The translations under genes were made by a program, and so were the position numbers. Source: JANNAT01 sp031422555 (GTDB taxonomy: Bacteria; Pseudomonadota; Alphaproteobacteria; Rhodobacterales; Rhodobacteraceae). Taken from it: a DNA stretch of 19,011 nucleotides. The notes beneath the pieces are model-generated. The model saw only the letters and a program-made list of their open reading frames with translations. It was not told the origin of the DNA and did not search any database. This document shows positions 7,322-13,902 of this stretch, one piece after another. The number at the start of each line of letters is the position of its first letter. Position 1 is the stretch's first letter. Location of the stretch: assembly GCA_031422555.1 (NCBI GenBank), contig JANPLZ010000179.1, positions 1 through 19,011 on the forward strand, read 5' to 3'.

Positions 7322-8194
7322 ATGCGGATTGTTTACCACCTGGGCGCGCATTTCACCGATGAAGAGCGGTTGTTGAAATGCCTGCTGAAAAACCGTGCGC
7401 TGTTGGCGGAACATGGTGTTGTGGTGCCCGGCCCCAAACGCTATCGCAGTCTGCTGCGCGAAGCGGCGGTGCAACTGAAAGGTGCGGCGGCGTCGCGCGA
7501 TACCCAGGCGCTGCTTTTGGACCAGATCATGGAAGAAGATGTGGCCAAGCGGCTGATCCTGTCGTGGGACAGTTTCCTGAGCCTGCCGCCGTGGGTGTTA
7601 AAAGGCACGCTGTATCCGGCGGCGGGGGAAAGGGTTCGGGCATTTTCGCAGATTTTCCCTGAAATCGAGGCCGAATTTCATCTGGCCATCCGTAACCCGG
7701 CGACGTTTTTGCCCACGCTTTTCGAAAAGCAGCAAACGGCCGATTACACCGAATTTTTAGCCGGGGCCGATCCGTTTGATCTGCGCTGGTCGGATGTGGT
7801 TGACCGCATATTGGCCGCCAATCCCGATGCGCCCTTGACGATCTGGTGCGACGAGGACACGCCGCTGATCTGGCCCGAAGTGTTGCGCGCGGTGGCGGGC
7901 GTGCCGGAAGATTGCGCGCTGGTGGGCGAAGAGGATCTGCTGACATCGCTGATGTCTGGCGAAGGTCACACCCGGATGCGCAGCTATCTGGCCAGTCATC
8001 CGCCCGCGACGATTTTGCAGCGCCGCAAGATTGTCTCGGCGTTTCTGGACAAATTCGCCTTGCCCGAACGCATTGATATGGACATCGAAATGCCGACATG
8101 GACGGCAGAGATGGTCGAAGAATTGACCACCGAATATGAAATCGACGTCGCCCGCATCGCGGCGATGCCGAACGTCACCTTCATCGCCCCTTAG
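7322..8194 (+). CDS. Conserved-looking hypothetical protein, 290 aa
   Basis: I do not recognise a domain with certainty. The protein starts MRIVYHLGAHFTDEERLLKC, is soluble, acidic, and has no signal peptide or membrane helix. The opening YHLGAH resembles the first strand and P-loop start of sulfotransferase-like proteins (HxGxHKTGTT), but the phosphate-binding residues are replaced by FTDEERL, so a nucleotide-sulfate-binding role is unlikely as written. Further on are AIRNPATFLPTLFE and IWCDEDTPLIWPEVLRAV, also reminiscent of that fold (an RNP-like strand, then a WCDED turn). Uniform coding bias and the absence of a better frame make it a real gene. It diverges from the iron permease gene and is followed by a short hairpin. 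Function unknown; a sulfotransferase-fold relationship is only an inference. Confidence 0.75.
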   Translation: MRIVYHLGAHFTDEERLLKCLLKNRALLAEHGVVVPGPKRYRSLLREAAVQLKGAAASRDTQALLLDQIMEEDVAKRLILSWDSFLSLPPWVLKGTLYPAAGERVRAFSQIFPEIEAEFHLAIRNPATFLPTLFEKQQTADYTEFLAGADPFDLRWSDVVDRILAANPDAPLTIWCDEDTPLIWPEVLRAVAGVPEDCALVGEEDLLTSLMSGEGHTRMRSYLASHPPATILQRRKIVSAFLDKFALPERIDMDIEMPTWTAEMVEELTTEYEIDVARIAAMPNVTFIAP

Positions 8195-8212
8195 GGGCCT
8201 GTCGGGGCGACC

Positions 8213-8228
8213 GGGCAGGCGTCTGCCC
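8213..8228 (+). terminator. Hairpin after the 290-aa hypothetical gene
   Basis: GGGCAG at 8213-8218 pairs with CTGCCC at 8223-8228 around the loop GCGT, 18 nt after the stop codon. There is no T-run directly after it, so it is at best a weak intrinsic terminator. Confidence 0.35.
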
Positions 8229-8309
8229 CTGATGCCGTAGCAATCCGCTGAGATTTATCAAAAAATACATTTTTTCTGTTCAAATATAGTCCACGGGGCA
8301 GCGGTTATC

Positions 8310-8340
8310 GCGGCGCAAATGCACAAGGCAACTGCGCCGC
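8310..8340. repeat. Inverted repeat downstream of gapR
   Basis: GCGGCGCA at 8310-8317 and TGCGCCGC at 8333-8340 are perfect complements with a 15-nt loop. It sits between two convergent genes. No T-run follows on either strand, so termination is possible but not shown. Confidence 0.5.
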
Positions 8341-8374
8341 ACTGGCCAAAAGCGGGCCTGACGCACCTTTCGGC

Positions 8375-8629
8375 CTAGCTCATCCCCAAAGCGGCTTTGT
8401 ACATGTCGATAATCGCTTCTTCTTCGGCAATTTCATCGGGTTTGCGTTTGCGCAGCGCCACGACTTTGCGCATGACTTTGGTGTCATAGCCACGACCCTT
8501 GGCTTCCAGCATCAGCTCTTTTTGCTGTTCGCTCACATCCTTTTTCTCGGACTCCAGCTGTTCATAGCGTTCGATGAACTGGCGCAATTCGTCGGCAGTC
8601 ACGGTATAGGTGTCGATCACGTCGCTCAT
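8375..8629 (-). CDS. gapR: GapR-family (UPF0335/DUF2312) nucleoid-associated DNA-binding protein
   Basis: An 84-residue protein starting MSDVIDTYTVTADELRQFIE and containing RYEQLESEKKDVSEQQKELM, GRGYDTKVMRKVVALRKR and DEIAEEEAIIDMYK. These are the characteristic blocks of UPF0335, whose Caulobacter member GapR is an essential dimeric or tetrameric coiled-coil protein that clamps overtwisted AT-rich DNA and helps topoisomerases ahead of replication and transcription. The frame is open upstream to 8959, but the ATG at 8629 has an ACGAGG ribosome-binding site at 6 nt and begins the conserved sequence. The length is right for the family. It is a single gene convergent with the 290-aa hypothetical gene and divergent from a small membrane protein gene. 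Confidence 0.93.
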   Translation of the reverse strand: MSDVIDTYTVTADELRQFIERYEQLESEKKDVSEQQKELMLEAKGRGYDTKVMRKVVALRKRKPDEIAEEEAIIDMYKAALGMS

Positions 8630-8660
8630 CGCGGCCTCGTATGTTTGGGGAACCTTTTGC

Positions 8661-8689
8661 TTCCTATCCGGGCGGCGGCCAAGGTTCAA
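8661..8689 (-). promoter_or_regulatory. Possible gapR promoter
   Basis: On the minus strand TTGAAC (8684-8689) and TAGGAA (8661-8666) are 17 bp apart, about 30 bp upstream of the gapR start codon. The -35 matches 4 of 6 positions and the -10 matches 3 of 6. Confidence 0.45.
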
Positions 8690-8783
8690 GGCGCGGCGCG
8701 CGGGGCTTGTGTTGCGCGCCAAAACGGGGCAAATCGCGACAGGCAACCGCCCTATTGTGGCGGGCTGGATAAGGAACACTGCG

Positions 8784-8999
8784 ATGGTATGGCTGATCTG
8801 GGGCGGGGCTGCGCTGACGTTGGCGGGCGTGGTCGGGTTGTTGGCCTGTATCCGTCTGGTGATCACAAACCGGCGCAAAAATCTGGACGAGACCGCCATG
8901 CGCGCCGCTTTGCAGCGGGTGGTTGCGCTGAATATGGCGGCGTTGGGCGTGTCCGGCATTGGGTTGATGATGGTGGTGGTGGGGATTATCTTGGGCTAA
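8784..8999 (+). CDS. Small two-helix membrane protein, 71 aa
   Basis: The frame is open from 8610, but the ATG at 8784 has an AAGGA ribosome-binding site at 8 nt and gives a compact protein. A first helix (LIWGGAALTLAGVVGLLACI), then a positive loop (TNRRKNLDETAMRAALQR), then a second helix (NMAALGVSGIGLMMVVVGII) reaching the C-terminus. The loop charge suggests a cytoplasmic loop with both termini outside. No known function is recognised. The C-terminal helix ends only 9 bp before the stop of the convergent FadB-like gene. Confidence 0.75.
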   Translation: MVWLIWGGAALTLAGVVGLLACIRLVITNRRKNLDETAMRAALQRVVALNMAALGVSGIGLMMVVVGIILG

Positions 9000-9008
9000 C
9001 GTGCCGCA

Positions 9009-10895
9009 TCAGGTGCGGTTCAGCGCCGCAAAATCCACCCCGTCGCGGATCAGATGATCCAACAGCGGGTCTGGTGCAAACAGCACCGGATCATCGGCGG
9101 CACGGGCGCGCAAATCGGCGCGCAGCACGATCAGGCCACGTTGATCGGCCCAAAACATCGGCCCGCCCAACCAGCGCGGCAAGATGCCACTGAACACCGC
9201 CATCGCATCAACATCGGCGGGACGGCGCGCGACACCTTCGGAAATCATCCGCGCGCCTGCATTGGCCAGCGCCGCAAGGCAGGCAGACAGCACGGCCGCC
9301 GATTGCGCCGGGGCTGCCGCAGGCGGGGCGCTGTCACTGACGCCGATCCCTTGCGCGGCAAGGCTGGCGGCGATCACGTCCCGGCTTAGGCCGCCCATTT
9401 GTGGCCCACCGCTTTCCAGCCCGGCGATCGCGGCGGTGATCGCGGCGCGCAATCGCCGCTCTATCGGGCCGCCGGGGCCGGAAAACACTATTTTCCACCC
9501 CAAACGCCGCCCCAAAGCCAAGGCCAGCACCCGCAGAGCCAGAGACGCTGCAGGGCCCGCGCACAGCTCTGCCGCGAGGCCTGCGGCAAGGCCCGGCACC
9601 AAAGCCACCGCCTCATCAGGGCTGCGCGGCACCAACGGCCCCAAGGCAATCATCGGGGCGCGGCCCGGATCATCGCCCAGCGCCGGTGCATCTGGCGCAC
9701 GCAAGATCATATCCACCCCGGTCAGGCCCGCAGCATCAAGGCTTTGGTCCAGCCGCGCCCAATCGGCATCGCGGCTTTGCGGCGTCATCCGCCCTTCGGC
9801 CACCGCCGTTTCTTGCCGCGAGGCGATGCGTTCCAGCGTGGCCACCACCACATCGCGGCGCGGATCAACAAGGCTGACCCGCAACCCTGCCGCCAAGGCC
9901 TGCACGATCACATCGCCAACGCGTTCACCGCCGCCCCAAAACCCCAGGCGCAGCAAGGCAGGCAGGGCCGCCGCCGCCAGATCGGCCGGCACCGACAACG
10001 CGCGGCGTTCGGCTATGAAGGCATGGCGCAGCGCCCGCGCCTCGGGGGTGTTGGCCAGATCGTCAAAGGCGGCGGATTCGAACGCAAGTCCCTGTTCAAT
10101 GGGCAACACCTGTGCGGCCTCGACACAGTCAACGATCCGCGATGCGGCGGGCAAACGCGCGCCCGAAACCTGTTTGCGCCGCGCCACCACTGCCGCGCGG
10201 TAGGCCGCCGGATCGCGCAACCCATCGCGGCAGTCGGCGGTGCGGCGTGGCGGCTTGCCGACAAGGGTTGCGGCATAGGTGATGGCATTGTCGCGCAAAT
10301 CGCTGTCGACCACCCCGTCAATCAACCCGATCGCCAAGGCTTGCGGTGCTGTTATCGGCTTGCTTTCCAACATGATTTGCAGCGCAGGTCCCGCCCCCAC
10401 CAGACGCGGCAGCCGCTGGGTGCCGCCCGCGCCGGGCAAAATGCCCAAATGCACCTCGGGCAGGCCCATATGCGCTGAAAGCTCGGCCAGCCGGGCGTGC
10501 GCGGCCAACGCCAGTTCCAGCCCGCCACCTACCGCATGGCCATTGATCGCGGCCACCACCGGCTTGGGGAAATCTTCAATCAGACGGCACAGCGCACCCA
10601 AGGTGGTTTGCTCTGCGCGGTTGGTTCTGGCCCCCGCCCCGCCCAGTTCGGCCATATCCGCGCCCGCCGAAAACTGTGCGGTGTCCGAGGCAATCACAAT
10701 CGCCGCCACGTCGGGCGCGTCTTGGGCCGCCATCAACGCCTGTGTCAGGGCGAAGCGCAGATCGGCCGACAGTGCGTTCACCGGACGATTGGCCAAAACC
10801 AACACCAGAACCGCGCCGACCCGATCCTGGCGCAGCACTGCGGGCGCGTTGGCACTAGGTCTGGCCCCGGATTGATCCGCAGTTTCGGCTTTCAT
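9009..10895 (-). CDS. FadB-like enoyl-CoA hydratase / 3-hydroxyacyl-CoA dehydrogenase fusion with degenerate dehydrogenase half
   Basis: A 628-residue fusion, shorter than the usual ~700 of beta-oxidation multifunctional enzymes. Residues about 20-200 are a good crotonase domain: AGADMAE, GGGLELALAAH with Glu127 and LPEVHLGILPGAGGTQRL with Glu147, the two catalytic glutamates. A linker leads to a 3-hydroxyacyl-CoA dehydrogenase region (about 313-475), but the NAD-binding loop reads GFWGGGERVGDV instead of GAGxMGxGIA. The HFFNP block with the catalytic histidine is missing (ALGPLVPRSPDEA), and the PGFxxNR block is PGGPIERR. The C-terminal domain is recognisable (EGVARRPADVDAMAVFSG, LPRWLGGPMFWAD at about 553-583). 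It probably hydrates enoyl-CoA but may not oxidise the product. No thiolase or acyl-CoA dehydrogenase gene is adjacent. A GGGTG lies upstream of the ATG. Confidence 0.85.
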   Translation of the reverse strand: MKAETADQSGARPSANAPAVLRQDRVGAVLVLVLANRPVNALSADLRFALTQALMAAQDAPDVAAIVIASDTAQFSAGADMAELGGAGARTNRAEQTTLGALCRLIEDFPKPVVAAINGHAVGGGLELALAAHARLAELSAHMGLPEVHLGILPGAGGTQRLPRLVGAGPALQIMLESKPITAPQALAIGLIDGVVDSDLRDNAITYAATLVGKPPRRTADCRDGLRDPAAYRAAVVARRKQVSGARLPAASRIVDCVEAAQVLPIEQGLAFESAAFDDLANTPEARALRHAFIAERRALSVPADLAAAALPALLRLGFWGGGERVGDVIVQALAAGLRVSLVDPRRDVVVATLERIASRQETAVAEGRMTPQSRDADWARLDQSLDAAGLTGVDMILRAPDAPALGDDPGRAPMIALGPLVPRSPDEAVALVPGLAAGLAAELCAGPAASLALRVLALALGRRLGWKIVFSGPGGPIERRLRAAITAAIAGLESGGPQMGGLSRDVIAASLAAQGIGVSDSAPPAAAPAQSAAVLSACLAALANAGARMISEGVARRPADVDAMAVFSGILPRWLGGPMFWADQRGLIVLRADLRARAADDPVLFAPDPLLDHLIRDGVDFAALNRT

Positions 10896-11086
10896 ACGAC
10901 ATGCACCCGGTTTTACCCCACTCCGCCTGTACTAGACGGCGCTATGCCGGGCTTGGCAATGCCGTTTTGCGCCACCAGCGATCCGTGGCGCAGCGCGCTG
11001 ACGGTGCCAAGGACGATCCAGCGCTGGACATCGGCGTAAACCTGCCTGAAACAGAAGGTGAAGCATTTGAAACGTGGAGACACTGG

Positions 11087-11509
11087 ATGAACCCGGATTG
11101 GATATGGGGCCTGATCGGCGGGCTGATGATTGGCACGGCGGCGGCGGGATTTTTGCTGATCAATGGCCGGGTGATGGGCATTTCCGGCATTTATGGCGGG
11201 CTGATTGATGGATCGGGCCGCGCGAACTGGCGCGAGAGAGCGGCCTTTGTTGCGGGCCTGATCGCGGTTCCCGCCCTGCTTGCGCCGCTGATTGGCGGTC
11301 AAACCCATATCACCGCAAACTGGGGCCTGATCGTGGCGGGCGGCGTTCTGGTGGGGCTGGGCACCCGTTTGGCGAACGGCTGCACCTCGGGGCACGGGGT
11401 GTGCGGCATCTCACGTCTGTCGTTGCGCGGCAGTGTCGCCACGCTGGTGTATATCGCCGCAGGAGCTGTCACCGTGGTTGGTCTGCGCGCAGGGATGGCA
11501 GGGCTGTGA
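11087..11509 (+). CDS. pmpA: YeeE/YedE-family sulfur transporter, first half (PmpA-like)
   Basis: A 140-residue membrane protein starting MNPDWIWGLIGGLMIGTAAA, with about four helices and the family signature LANGCTSGHGVCGISRLS, whose cysteines are thought to handle sulfur compounds such as thiosulfate or persulfide during transport. The frame is open further upstream, but the ATG at 11087 has a GGAG site at 7 nt. It is half the size of full YeeE proteins; the other half is the next gene, which starts inside its stop (GTGA). The pair plus the downstream DUF442 gene matches the pmpA-pmpB-blh part of the sulfide-responsive BigR-type operons of alphaproteobacteria. The BigR regulator gene itself is not present here. 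The ~190-bp upstream gap shows no clear promoter. Confidence 0.87.
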   Translation: MNPDWIWGLIGGLMIGTAAAGFLLINGRVMGISGIYGGLIDGSGRANWRERAAFVAGLIAVPALLAPLIGGQTHITANWGLIVAGGVLVGLGTRLANGCTSGHGVCGISRLSLRGSVATLVYIAAGAVTVVGLRAGMAGL

Positions 11510-11940
11510 GGGCGGTATTTGCCGCCATCGCGGGGGGGCTGTTTGGCGCGGGGCTGCTGCTGTCAGGCATGGTTGATACGATCAAGGTGCAGGGGTTTCT
11601 TGACTTTTTCGGCGCTTGGGATCCGACGCTGGCCTTTGTGATGGGCGGGGCAATTGCGCCGATGGCTGTGGCGTGGTTTGTGGCCTCGCGGCGCGCGGGC
11701 CCGGTGCTGGGCGGCCCCTATCCGGCGCGGCCCGTGCAAAGCCTTGGCGCGGATCTGATCGTGGGATCGGTAATGTTTGGCATGGGCTGGGCGCTGGTGG
11801 GCTTGTGCCCCGGCCCGGCCCTTGCGTCGCTGGCCTTTGGCGGCTGGGGTGGGCTGGTCTTTCTTTGTGCGATGTCAGCGGCTATGCTGGCGGCACCTTA
11901 CATGCGCCGCGCCGCAGGCTGGCGCCCGCCCACCGATTGA
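11506..11940 (+). CDS. pmpB: YeeE/YedE-family sulfur transporter, second half (PmpB-like)
   Basis: A 144-residue membrane protein. I take the GTG at 11506 as start because it overlaps the pmpA stop as GTGA and gives VRAVFAAIAGGLFGAGLLLS, the expected first helix; the longer open frame upstream lies inside pmpA. It contains the conserved SGMVDTIKVQGFLD, WDPTLAFVMGGA and GLCPGPALASLAFGGW blocks of this family. With PmpA it should rebuild a two-part YeeE-like transporter for sulfur species in the inner membrane. Translational coupling to pmpA is likely because it has no separate ribosome-binding site. Confidence 0.87.
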   Translation: MRAVFAAIAGGLFGAGLLLSGMVDTIKVQGFLDFFGAWDPTLAFVMGGAIAPMAVAWFVASRRAGPVLGGPYPARPVQSLGADLIVGSVMFGMGWALVGLCPGPALASLAFGGWGGLVFLCAMSAAMLAAPYMRRAAGWRPPTD

Positions 11941-11952
11941 CAAAGGACCAAG

Positions 11953-12372
11953 ATGGACATTCGCGCCCTGACCCCGACCTATGCCGTGTCCCCGCAAATC
12001 GAGCTGGCCGATCTGGCTGCCATCAAGGCGGCAGGCTTTACCATGGTGATCAACAACCGCCCCAATGGCGAGATTCCGCCGCATTTGCACGCAGATAAGA
12101 TGCAAGCCGCTGCGGTGGCGCTGGGGTTGCAGTTCGTGATCAACCCGGTGATCAGCGGCGGTATGACGGCGGATAACATCACCGCCCAAGCAGCAGCAGT
12201 GGCGGCATCGGATGGCCCGGTGTTTGCCTATTGCGCGTCGGGTAACCGCTGTTCGGTGGTTTGGGCGTTGATGAGTGCGGGCACCCGGCCTGCCGATGAC
12301 TTGATCAATATACCGGCGCGGTTTGGCTATAATCTGGAACACCTGCGCGGTCAGTTGACAGCGGACCGTTGA
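11953..12372 (+). CDS. DUF442/TIGR01244 sulfurtransferase-phosphatase-like protein (Blh N-domain type)
   Basis: A 139-residue cytoplasmic protein starting MDIRALTPTYAVSPQIELAD. It has the family blocks INNRPNGE and FAYCASGNRCSVVWAL; the CxxGxR loop is the anion-binding site shared with dual-specificity phosphatases and used for sulfur transfer in Blh (beta-lactamase-hydrolase-like) proteins. It lacks the metallo-beta-lactamase (ETHE1-like persulfide dioxygenase) domain of full-length Blh, so persulfide oxidation would need another protein. A CAAAGGA site lies 6 nt before the ATG, 12 nt after pmpB, so it is the third gene of that operon. Its last six codons and stop lie within a 14-bp tandem repeat, so the C-terminus (QLTADR) is repeat-encoded and may vary. 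Confidence 0.88.
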   Translation: MDIRALTPTYAVSPQIELADLAAIKAAGFTMVINNRPNGEIPPHLHADKMQAAAVALGLQFVINPVISGGMTADNITAQAAAVAASDGPVFAYCASGNRCSVVWALMSAGTRPADDLINIPARFGYNLEHLRGQLTADR

Positions 12373-12558
12373 TTGCGGCCGGTTGGTTGCGGCCCTTGGT
12401 TGCGGCTGGTTAAGGGTGGCCAAGCGCTGCGGCCAGTTAACTGCCCACAGTTGACTGCCGACACTTGACTGCGGCCCGGCGCGGCGGCCAGTTGGCTGCC
12501 CACAGTTGACTGCCCACAGTTGACAGCCCACAGTTGACTGCGGCCCGGCGCGGCAAGG
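12352..12558. repeat. 14-bp minisatellite, about 15 degenerate units
   Basis: From 12352 to 12558 the sequence divides almost without gaps into units of 14 bp (some 13), with consensus CAGTTGACTGCCCA or CAGTTGACTGCGGC. The cleanest run is 12489-12544: CAGTTGGCTGCCCA, CAGTTGACTGCCCA, CAGTTGACAGCCCA, CAGTTGACTGCGGC. Units decay toward both ends (for example CCGTTGATTGCGGC, CGGTTGGTTGCGGC), and a CCGGCGCGGC-type unit occurs twice (12476, 12545). The array begins inside the DUF442 gene and contains its stop codon. Spacing is direct, without unique spacers, so it is not a CRISPR. Confidence 0.9.
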
Positions 12559-12592
12559 GATTTCACTTGGCGGCGGCGGCAAAGCCGTTTGT

Positions 12593-12657
12593 CTTGGGTC
12601 GCAACCTTTGGCCCCGCAGGAAAAGCATCCCGCTTAAATTTTTCCGAAAGACCCAAG
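12593..12657. repeat. Nested inverted repeat, possible structured element
   Basis: Outer arms CTTGGGTC (12593-12600) and GACCCAAG (12650-12657) are perfect complements. Inside them GGAAAA (12619-12624) pairs with TTTTCC (12640-12645). Two concentric perfect pairings in 65 bp suggest a folded RNA or a small palindromic repeat element. No family is recognised. Confidence 0.5.
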
Positions 12658-12678
12658 CCGATGCGTCAAACGCACCGT

Positions 12679-12695
12679 CCCGGACCTGATCCGGG
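12679..12695. repeat. Short interspersed palindrome (REP-like)
   Basis: CCCGGA and TCCGGG flank a 5-nt centre CCTGA, giving a perfect 6-bp inverted repeat. Read on the minus strand with its flank it encodes HPEAPDQVRD, a string I associate with repeat-derived false proteins in alphaproteobacterial genomes. That link is from memory and was not searched. Confidence 0.5.
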
Positions 12696-12853
12696 GCCTC
12701 TGGGTGGCAGTGCCGCAGGTCAGCAACCTTGCTCGGGGACCGCATTTTGCCTGCCTGTCGCGCATGCCGTCACCGCTGCCCTTTTGCTAAGACTTGGCTG
12801 CGTTTGTCCGCCCCGATCACACCCTGACCAAACCCCGCCAAACGACCACAACC

Positions 12854-13831
12854 TTAGCCCGCATGCCGCATCGGTTCCCCGGTTTCGGCAACCAGCGTTG
12901 GCACCATGACGGACATGCTTTGTGCCACCTGCACTGGCGGGCGCGCCGCGTCGGCGGCGGGCGTCAGGCGCACCGCGCGCAGGCCGCGATTTTGGCCCAG
13001 CCGCCCCACCGCCACAACCCGCCCGTCCAGACCTTCGAAACTGATGCGTTCCAGCCCCGCGCGCGGCAAACCAACCACATCGCCCACCGCCATGCCCAGC
13101 ACCTGCGACAGCGGCATCGACAACCGCGTCAGCACGGCATTCAAAACGCAGTCGGTGCTTTCCACCTGATCGGCCAGCAGCGCGGTAAACACCGGCCCCA
13201 GCAATGCGGGATCAACCGGGCGGCCCAGCGGAGCAGCCCCTCGCCCATCGGCAGGCAACGCCAGCAGCACCGGTCCCGATCTGACGCCATTTGCCACCGA
13301 CACCTGCGCGCGCATCACGCGGTAATCGGTGTCCTCCAGCAACAATCCCAACGGGCGCGGATCATCCAGAAACGAGGCATAACGAAAGCCGCCCGCCCAG
13401 ATCAGATCGGGTTCCTGCAGCAACGCCGCCTCAAGTCCCGCAAGGGCCGCATCAATCACCGGGGCCACCATGGCGGCGTCGGTGCGGGTGGGTTTGCGCG
13501 GGCTGGGCGCGGTGGCGGCGACTTTGCCGATGGTCTGCACTTCGATCATCGCGGCCAACACGCCAGCCCCGATCACCATCAGCCCCAAGCCATCGCGCGG
13601 ACCTTCCAGCACCACGATCATCGCGTGATCGGGCGGCAACTCCAGCACTTCGGCCAGCGAAAGCCGGTCCAGCGCAATAGTCGCCACCTCCAGCGGTAGT
13701 TTCAACTGATCGCGCGCCGCCCGCGCCAAGGCCAGCCGCCACGCCCGATCTGCCCCCGGCCCGCCATCGGCCATACTGCCGCGCGCCGCCGCAAGTTTGC
13801 GCGCCATCACCCCGATTTGCCCCGCTGCCAT
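12854..13831 (-). CDS. FliM-like flagellar motor switch (SpoA-domain) protein
   Basis: About 325 residues from the ATG at 13831. The middle (about residues 35-225 of the protein) includes RDQLKLPLEVATIALDRLSL, GLGLMVIGAGVLAAMIE and GGFRYASFLDDPRPLGLLLE, resembling the CheC-like middle domain of FliM. The C-terminal part (ESTDCVLNAVLTRLSMPLSQ, MAVGDVVGLPRAGLERISFE) is a SpoA/FliN-type domain. The N-terminal CheY-binding peptide of standard FliM is not evident: the start reads MAAGQIGVMARKLAAARGSM. It would sit in the switch complex of the flagellar basal body or in a related surface structure. It lies 71 nt after the symporter-kinase gene, on the same strand and with no flagellar genes nearby, so it may be co-transcribed with that signalling operon. 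Alternative starts are ATG 13867 and TTG 13876. Confidence 0.72.
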   Translation of the reverse strand: MAAGQIGVMARKLAAARGSMADGGPGADRAWRLALARAARDQLKLPLEVATIALDRLSLAEVLELPPDHAMIVVLEGPRDGLGLMVIGAGVLAAMIEVQTIGKVAATAPSPRKPTRTDAAMVAPVIDAALAGLEAALLQEPDLIWAGGFRYASFLDDPRPLGLLLEDTDYRVMRAQVSVANGVRSGPVLLALPADGRGAAPLGRPVDPALLGPVFTALLADQVESTDCVLNAVLTRLSMPLSQVLGMAVGDVVGLPRAGLERISFEGLDGRVVAVGRLGQNRGLRAVRLTPAADAARPPVQVAQSMSVMVPTLVAETGEPMRHAG

Positions 13832-13837
13832 GCGCCG

Positions 13838-13844
13838 CCCCCCT
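13838..13844 (-). promoter_or_regulatory. Ribosome-binding site supporting the FliM-like start at 13831
   Basis: AGGGGGG on the minus strand lies 6 nt before the ATG at 13831. The upstream ATG at 13867 has only AAGGG at about 11 nt. Confidence 0.5.
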
Positions 13845-13902
13845 GCCGCTGATTTGCGCCCCAGCATAGCGGCCAAACCCTTAGCAAAGCGTTGACGCCG
13901 CC

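Larger units (their letters stand above)
12559..12853. other. Intergenic stretch between minisatellite and FliM-like gene
   Basis: About 300 bp without a supportable gene. It contains the nested inverted repeat at 12593-12657 and the short palindrome at 12679-12695, listed separately. The rest (12722-12853) is C-rich and featureless. Open frames crossing it on the minus strand are repeat translations or antisense. Confidence 0.5.

Noticed and set aside
8630..8959. 110-codon N-terminal extension of GapR
   Set aside because: GapR proteins are about 80-90 residues, the extension overlaps the small membrane protein gene on the other strand, and a good ribosome-binding site precedes the ATG at 8629.
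12434..12544. CRISPR array
   Set aside because: Units are 14 bp and adjoin directly, without unique spacers, and no cas genes are present.
12351..12656. Minus-strand frame of 101 codons with repeated QLWAVNCG-like residues
   Set aside because: The residue repeats simply translate the 14-bp minisatellite, and the frame overlaps the real DUF442 stop region.
12563..12745. Minus-strand 60-codon frame containing HPEAPDQVRD
   Set aside because: This looks like translation of the interspersed palindrome at 12679-12695, not a gene.
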